A DNA stretch of 64,000 nucleotides from Terrisporobacter mayombei (lineage in GTDB: Bacteria; Bacillota; Clostridia; Peptostreptococcales; Peptostreptococcaceae): assembly GCF_020748465.1 (NCBI RefSeq), contig NZ_JAHZMP010000002.1, forward strand, positions 496,001 through 560,000, in the 5' to 3' direction. The notes below the pieces were generated by a model. That model saw only the letters and a program-made list of their open reading frames with translations, did no database searches and was not told the DNA's origin. Each line of letters opens with the position of its first letter. The stretch's first letter is position 1. The translations under genes were made by a program, and so were the position numbers. Below, one piece after another: positions 59,878 to 64,000 of the stretch.

Positions 59878-62355
59878 ATGTATAAAAAACCTATAGAAAT
59901 ATTGGAAAAGTATTTTGGATACAAAGAATTTAGAAAAGGTCAAGAAGAGATAATTAATTCTATACTGAATAAAAAAGATGTGGTAGCCATAATGCCTACA
60001 GGTGGTGGAAAGTCATTATGTTACCAAATTCCAGCCCTGATATTAGATGGCATTACCATAGTTATATCACCACTAATATCATTAATGAAAGATCAAGTAG
60101 ACACTTTAAATTCAATGAATATTAAATCATCATATATAAATAGTTCTTTATCAGACAATGAAATAAAAAATATACTAAATGGTGTATATAATGAGGAATA
60201 TAAGATTATATATGTTGCCCCAGAAAGATTAGATAATTATGACTTTATTAATGTTATTAAAAGAACGAATATAAGTCAAATTGCTGTAGATGAGGCTCAC
60301 TGTATTTCACAGTGGGGTCATGATTTTAGAAAAAGTTATACTAAAATATCACATTTTATTTGTGATTTAGAAGAAAGACCTATAGTTACTTCTTTTACTG
60401 CAACTGCATCTACTAAAGTAAAAGAAGATATAATAAAGAATTTAAGGTTACAAGACTATAAGGAATATATTACAGGATTTAATAGAGATAATTTGGAGAT
60501 TGATATAGTTAAAAACTGTAATAAGAAAGAATATATACTAAACTATATTGAAAAGAATAAAGATAATAGTGGAATAGTATATGCTGCTACGAGAAAATCT
60601 GTTGAAGCAATATATGAAAGCCTAAAGAAAAGAAATTATTCTGTTGTAAAATACCATGGTGGACTAAATAATGAAGAGAGGCAGCGCTATCAAGAGTTAT
60701 TTGTAAAGGATGAAAAGAATATAATGATAGCAACAAATGCCTTTGGAATGGGTATAGATAAAAGTAATATAAGGTGGATTCTTCATTATAACATGCCCCA
60801 AAGTATAGAAAACTATTATCAAGAAATAGGTAGAGCTGGAAGAGATGGAGAAAAAAGTAGGTGTACTTTATTGTTTTCACCACAAGATATTCAGACGCAA
60901 AAATTACTTATTGATTCAGGTATATCCAATATGGAAAGAAAACAAAGTCAGTATACTAAATTACAGCAGATAATAGATTTAGTTTATAGCAATGATTGTT
61001 ATAGAAAAAATATCTTAAATTACTTTGGAGAAGAGTTTGAAAATAAATGTGACAACTGTAGTAATTGTTTAAATAGAGGCATTATGGTTGATAAGAGTGA
61101 AGATGCCATGAAGGTAATATCATGTATTATCAGAATGAAAAGAAGCTATGGAATAAATATGATTGTGGATGTACTTAGAGGATCTAAGAATAAGAAGGTA
61201 ATTAATTTAGGTTTTAATAGTTTATCTACATATGGTATTATGAAAAACTATAAAAGTGAAGATTTAAAAATATTTATTAATACTTTAATATCCCATGGTT
61301 ACTTAGATATGGTAGAAAGTGTTTCAAATAATAATTCTTTTGCAACTATAAGAATTAACAACATGTCAAAAGAAGTAATTAAGGAAAATAAAAAAGTAAT
61401 GCTATATGAAATTTCTTCACAAGAAGATGAAAAAGATGTTAACCATCTATATGATAAACTGAAAGAGATAAGATTTATTGTAGCTAAGACAAATAATATT
61501 GCACCATATATGGTATTTTCTGATTCCACTCTTATGGAGATGAGTAAGAAGTATCCTACAAATAAACTAGAAATGCTAGAAATATCTGGTGTTGGAGAAG
61601 TTAAATTTGATAAATATGGTGAGAAATTTATTGAAGAAATAATAAAATATACAAGTGAAAATAATATAAAAATAAGTGACATAAGTGAAGAAAATAATAA
61701 TTTAAAACAATACGATGAATTTTTATATGTAAATAGTAATAAAGAACTTTATGACAGACTTAAAGAACTTAGAGCTTTTTATGCTCAAAAAGAAAATACC
61801 ATTTTCTATAAAATATTATCTAAAAATACATTAAAAGAGATTAGTGGAAGATATCCAGTAAGTGAGAAGGAATTATTAGATATTAGTGGTATAGGTCCAG
61901 TGAAATTTAATAAATATGGTGAAGATATTGTCAAGATAGTAAAGGAATACTTAGAAGAAAAAAATATTAATCCTGTTTGGCAAGAAAAAAAGAAGCTTAA
62001 TATAGTTATAGATGGAGATAACCGTAAAAATAACGAAATAGCTTTAGATTTACTTAATCAAGGTAAAGAATTGAATGATGTAAGTTTAGAAGTAGAAGTA
62101 TCTCCAGCAACTTTACTAACTTATGTTAATGACTATATTATAGACGGAAATGCTTTAAATTTTGATTTAGAATTAAGTGAATATTATAATGAAAGTGAAA
62201 AGAATAAAATCTTAAAAGCTATGGATGAGTGTAAAAGTCAAAACTTAAATTTAATCAAAAAAATACTTCCATCTAATATAAAATATGAAAGTATTATGGC
62301 GGTAATAATTGAAAATAATTTGAATTTGTCAAATAAAAAGAAGGAATTATGTTAG
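59878..62355 (+). CDS. recQ: RecQ-family DNA helicase with two HRDC domains
   Basis: An 825-residue 3'-5' DNA helicase. Walker A is GGGKS at residues 41-46, the DEAH box is at 137, and GRAGRDGE lies near 320. A zinc group (CDNCSNC near 391) follows. Two HRDC domains sit at about 521-595 and 622-697, each with an ISGxGxVKFxKYGE core, followed by a helix-turn-helix at about 720-760 (NQGKELNDVSLEVEVSPATL). Common RecQ is near 600 residues with one HRDC; the second copy and the HTH tail explain the extra length. ATAGGAGA precedes the ATG. Confidence 0.9.
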   Translation: MYKKPIEILEKYFGYKEFRKGQEEIINSILNKKDVVAIMPTGGGKSLCYQIPALILDGITIVISPLISLMKDQVDTLNSMNIKSSYINSSLSDNEIKNILNGVYNEEYKIIYVAPERLDNYDFINVIKRTNISQIAVDEAHCISQWGHDFRKSYTKISHFICDLEERPIVTSFTATASTKVKEDIIKNLRLQDYKEYITGFNRDNLEIDIVKNCNKKEYILNYIEKNKDNSGIVYAATRKSVEAIYESLKKRNYSVVKYHGGLNNEERQRYQELFVKDEKNIMIATNAFGMGIDKSNIRWILHYNMPQSIENYYQEIGRAGRDGEKSRCTLLFSPQDIQTQKLLIDSGISNMERKQSQYTKLQQIIDLVYSNDCYRKNILNYFGEEFENKCDNCSNCLNRGIMVDKSEDAMKVISCIIRMKRSYGINMIVDVLRGSKNKKVINLGFNSLSTYGIMKNYKSEDLKIFINTLISHGYLDMVESVSNNNSFATIRINNMSKEVIKENKKVMLYEISSQEDEKDVNHLYDKLKEIRFIVAKTNNIAPYMVFSDSTLMEMSKKYPTNKLEMLEISGVGEVKFDKYGEKFIEEIIKYTSENNIKISDISEENNNLKQYDEFLYVNSNKELYDRLKELRAFYAQKENTIFYKILSKNTLKEISGRYPVSEKELLDISGIGPVKFNKYGEDIVKIVKEYLEEKNINPVWQEKKKLNIVIDGDNRKNNEIALDLLNQGKELNDVSLEVEVSPATLLTYVNDYIIDGNALNFDLELSEYYNESEKNKILKAMDECKSQNLNLIKKILPSNIKYESIMAVIIENNLNLSNKKKELC

Positions 62356-62403
62356 ACATTATAGAATAAGTTATTTAATTATACTTATTGGTGGGGGCTT
62401 AAT

Positions 62404-62646
62404 ATGGATAGATGGAAAAGACTCAATGTTCTTGTAAGCTTAGGAGGTTTAGCATTTTTTATAATAAGTTTATTATTTGTTAAATACAATCCTTTAATTC
62501 TTTGTTTAGCAGCATTTGGATTAGGTGTTGCGTGGAAAGGTTTTAAGAATATTTATAAAAATGTAGATCCACCTAATATGGAAAAAGTATCAAATCCTTA
62601 TGATAAAAACATAGCAAAAAAGAAAAAGAAGAAAAGAAAAAGATAA
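62404..62646 (+). CDS. Small membrane protein with poly-basic tail, 80 aa
   Basis: An 80-residue protein with two short hydrophobic helices (LGGLAFFIISLLFV and PLILCLAAFGLGVAW). It ends in a run of Lys and Arg (AKKKKKKRKR), probably facing the cytoplasm and binding membrane lipids or nucleic acid. A GGGGG box lies 9 bases before the ATG. It follows recQ by 48 bases and has its own terminator. The family is not recognised. Confidence 0.7.
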   Translation: MDRWKRLNVLVSLGGLAFFIISLLFVKYNPLILCLAAFGLGVAWKGFKNIYKNVDPPNMEKVSNPYDKNIAKKKKKKRKR

Positions 62647-62653
62647 TTATTCA

Positions 62654-62688
62654 TAAAGCCATAGTATATTATTACTATGGCTTTATAT
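62654..62688 (+). terminator. Intrinsic terminator
   Basis: AAAGCCATAGTA pairs with TACTATGGCTTT and runs into TATATTT. Confidence 0.8.
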
Positions 62689-62804
62689 TTTAAATATTAT
62701 TAAGTTTCATATAAAAAAATATATATGTATTTCTTGGGAAATACATATTGCATATATAAATAACAAGAATAAAATTAGTATGTGCTTTTAATGAGGAGGT
62801 TTAT

Positions 62805-63527
62805 ATGGATGATTATATGATTGATGCAAAAGTCCAACATAAACTATGGAAAAGAGAAATGAAAAAGAAGGTATCCTTAATAAATAAGATAGCATCAAAA
62901 ACACAAAAAAAGTTTAATAGTATGTTGCCCCAAAAATACCATGAAATATTAACTAATGCAGTTAAAGCCATGGTAAAGACAGTATTATTTGGATATAAAT
63001 ATATTACTAAAGAGCCTTATAAGCATCTTTCCATAGAAGAAAGAGAAAAAATTGTTAAAAGTAAAATAGATTTCTATAAAAAAACTGCTATGGCAGAAGG
63101 GTTTGCAACAGGAGCTGGGGGATTTATATTAGGAATGACTGATTTTCCATTACTTCTTAGTATAAAGGTAAAACTATTATATGATATTGCTGCAATTTAT
63201 GGATTTGATGTAAGAGATTACAAAGAAAGATTATACATACTTAATATTATTCAGTTAGCTTTTTCTTCTCAGAGCTATGGTAAAGATGTTTTTAATAAAA
63301 TGGAAAATTGGGATGAGTATTCCTATCATTTACCAGGTAATATTAATGATTTTGATTGGGAGTCATTTCAACAAGAATATAGGGACTATTTAGATTTAGC
63401 TAAGTTACTTCAATTAATGCCAGTAATAGGTGCAGCAGTTGGTTTTTATGTTAATGGTAAGTTACTTGATAAATTAGGAGATGTAGCAATAAATTCATAT
63501 CGCATGAGATTAGAAGAATTTAAATAA
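62805..63527 (+). CDS. EcsC-family protein
   Basis: A 240-residue protein with the EcsC pattern. Signatures are a GFATGAGGFILGMTDFPLLL hydrophobic patch near residue 105 and KVKLLYDIAAIYGFDVRDY following it. A later hydrophobic LLQLMPVIGAAVGFYVNGKLL stretch is also family-typical. EcsC is encoded with the EcsAB transporter in Bacillus, where its role is unclear; here it stands alone. A GAGGAGG box precedes the ATG. Confidence 0.87.
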   Translation: MDDYMIDAKVQHKLWKREMKKKVSLINKIASKTQKKFNSMLPQKYHEILTNAVKAMVKTVLFGYKYITKEPYKHLSIEEREKIVKSKIDFYKKTAMAEGFATGAGGFILGMTDFPLLLSIKVKLLYDIAAIYGFDVRDYKERLYILNIIQLAFSSQSYGKDVFNKMENWDEYSYHLPGNINDFDWESFQQEYRDYLDLAKLLQLMPVIGAAVGFYVNGKLLDKLGDVAINSYRMRLEEFK

Positions 63528-63560
63528 GTAATATAATATAAAAGATATAAATTTAAGTAA

Positions 63561-63604
63561 AAATCGTCAAACATAGTGTAATTAAACAATGTTTGACGAT
63601 TTAA
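63561..63604. terminator. Bidirectional terminator
   Basis: AAATCGTCAAACAT pairs with ATGTTTGACGATTT around a 14-base loop, between convergent genes. Confidence 0.88.
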
Positions 63605-63619
63605 TCATATGAATATTAT

Positions 63620-63847
63620 TTAAATTTCTTTAAGTGAAATAATTGAGTTATTAGGTAAATAATAAGTATTTTCCTTGTCATAATTACTTTTGTGATAGTC
63701 AGAACCTGAATTTGATAATGTTGGAGCTATAGTAACTGAATTTTCGTCAGAATCAATTACCTCTCCAACTATAGGAACTGAACTTAAATAAGTATTTACT
63801 TCAACAGGTTTTTGTAAAAAGTTATTATATGAATTATTATTATCCAT
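63620..63847 (-). CDS. Hypothetical protein, 75 aa
   Basis: A soluble 75-residue protein of unknown family (MDNNNSYNNFLQKPVEVN through PNNSIISLKEI). It is rich in Asn and Ser, with a VPIVGEVIDSDENSVTIAP segment that looks like a small beta fold. The ATG at 63847 is 7-8 bases after AAAGGAG; the longer frame to 63922 lacks such a site. The last 150 bases of the window hold only the probable ribosome binding site (AAGGAG) of the next gene. Confidence 0.62.
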   Translation of the reverse strand: MDNNNSYNNFLQKPVEVNTYLSSVPIVGEVIDSDENSVTIAPTLSNSGSDYHKSNYDKENTYYLPNNSIISLKEI

Positions 63848-64000
63848 TATTTTCACTCCTTTTAAGTAATAAAATGTAGATATAGTAATATTATTAAATT
63901 TTTCTGACAATATATTCACCATAAAAGAAAAAATAAATAAAAGAAGCTATTAGAAATAAATTGGTATCTATTGTTAAAAGATAAGGAGATTATAGTATAA

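Overview
The window is AT-rich, densely coded DNA. It looks like a chromosomal segment of an anaerobic, low-GC Gram-positive bacterium of class Clostridia, probably near Peptostreptococcaceae; this is inferred from gene content and codon use, not from a search. Supporting genes are an N-terminal-rubredoxin rubrerythrin, a CooC-type nickel ATPase, a fused dihydroxyacetone kinase beside glycerol dehydrogenase, DUF1540 proteins, an EcsC protein and a clostridial thioredoxin reductase without an NADPH motif. No rRNA, tRNA, CRISPR array, insertion sequence or prophage was seen.

Layout. 1-5.6 kb: redox and defence-type genes (rubrerythrin, a PyrK-like/FAD oxidoreductase pair, a degenerate Fic protein, an azoreductase). 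5.6-12 kb: a compact histidine operon hisZ-G-C-B-H-A-F-IE behind a HHH leader peptide and attenuator; hisD is absent. 12-19.7 kb: small and housekeeping genes (a Cys-tailed 48-aa protein, a polysaccharide deacetylase, PrsA-like foldase, HD protein, EamA and NSS transporters, YbjQ, a MoaA-like radical SAM enzyme). 19.7-25.4 kb: a Na/Pi cotransporter behind a four-repeat Pho-box-like array, PlsC, DUF1540, GltS and an AraC regulator. 25.6-29.5 kb: an EF-G/Tet-type GTPase, a YgjP-like metallopeptidase and a PocR/AraC regulator. 29.9-33.9 kb: a glycerol module (gldA, dhaKL, monoacylglycerol-lipase-like hydrolase). 34-41.7 kb: a TSUP permease, an ABC exporter/CPBP/DUF1648/GntR cassette with matching operators, and an Lsa-type ABC-F protein with a structured leader. 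41.7-48.8 kb: a DUF6873-like protein, an Asn-rich lipoprotein, an arginase-like protein, an ABC remnant, a YgbA-like protein, CooC, and cysS behind a CCCCC leader peptide. 48.8-51.9 kb: zur/znuACB. 52-64 kb: a two-component system, thioredoxin plus its reductase, ArsR/NifX-like, an ArsB/NhaD permease, a long RecQ and EcsC.

The most striking feature is control by translation of tiny ORFs. The his operon and cysS each have a leader peptide with a run of codons for the matching amino acid, an intrinsic terminator, and competing pairings that fit ribosome-stalling attenuation. Neither leader shows a T-box, the usual device in Firmicutes. The ABC-F gene has a third leader: a 10-nt perfect Shine-Dalgarno before a 3-codon ORF, nested long-range helices, and a 10-codon uORF whose stop overlaps the ABC-F start as ATGA.

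Many starts were moved from the longest ORF to a start codon with a well-spaced ribosome binding site, as noted per gene. Function calls rest on motif recognition by eye.
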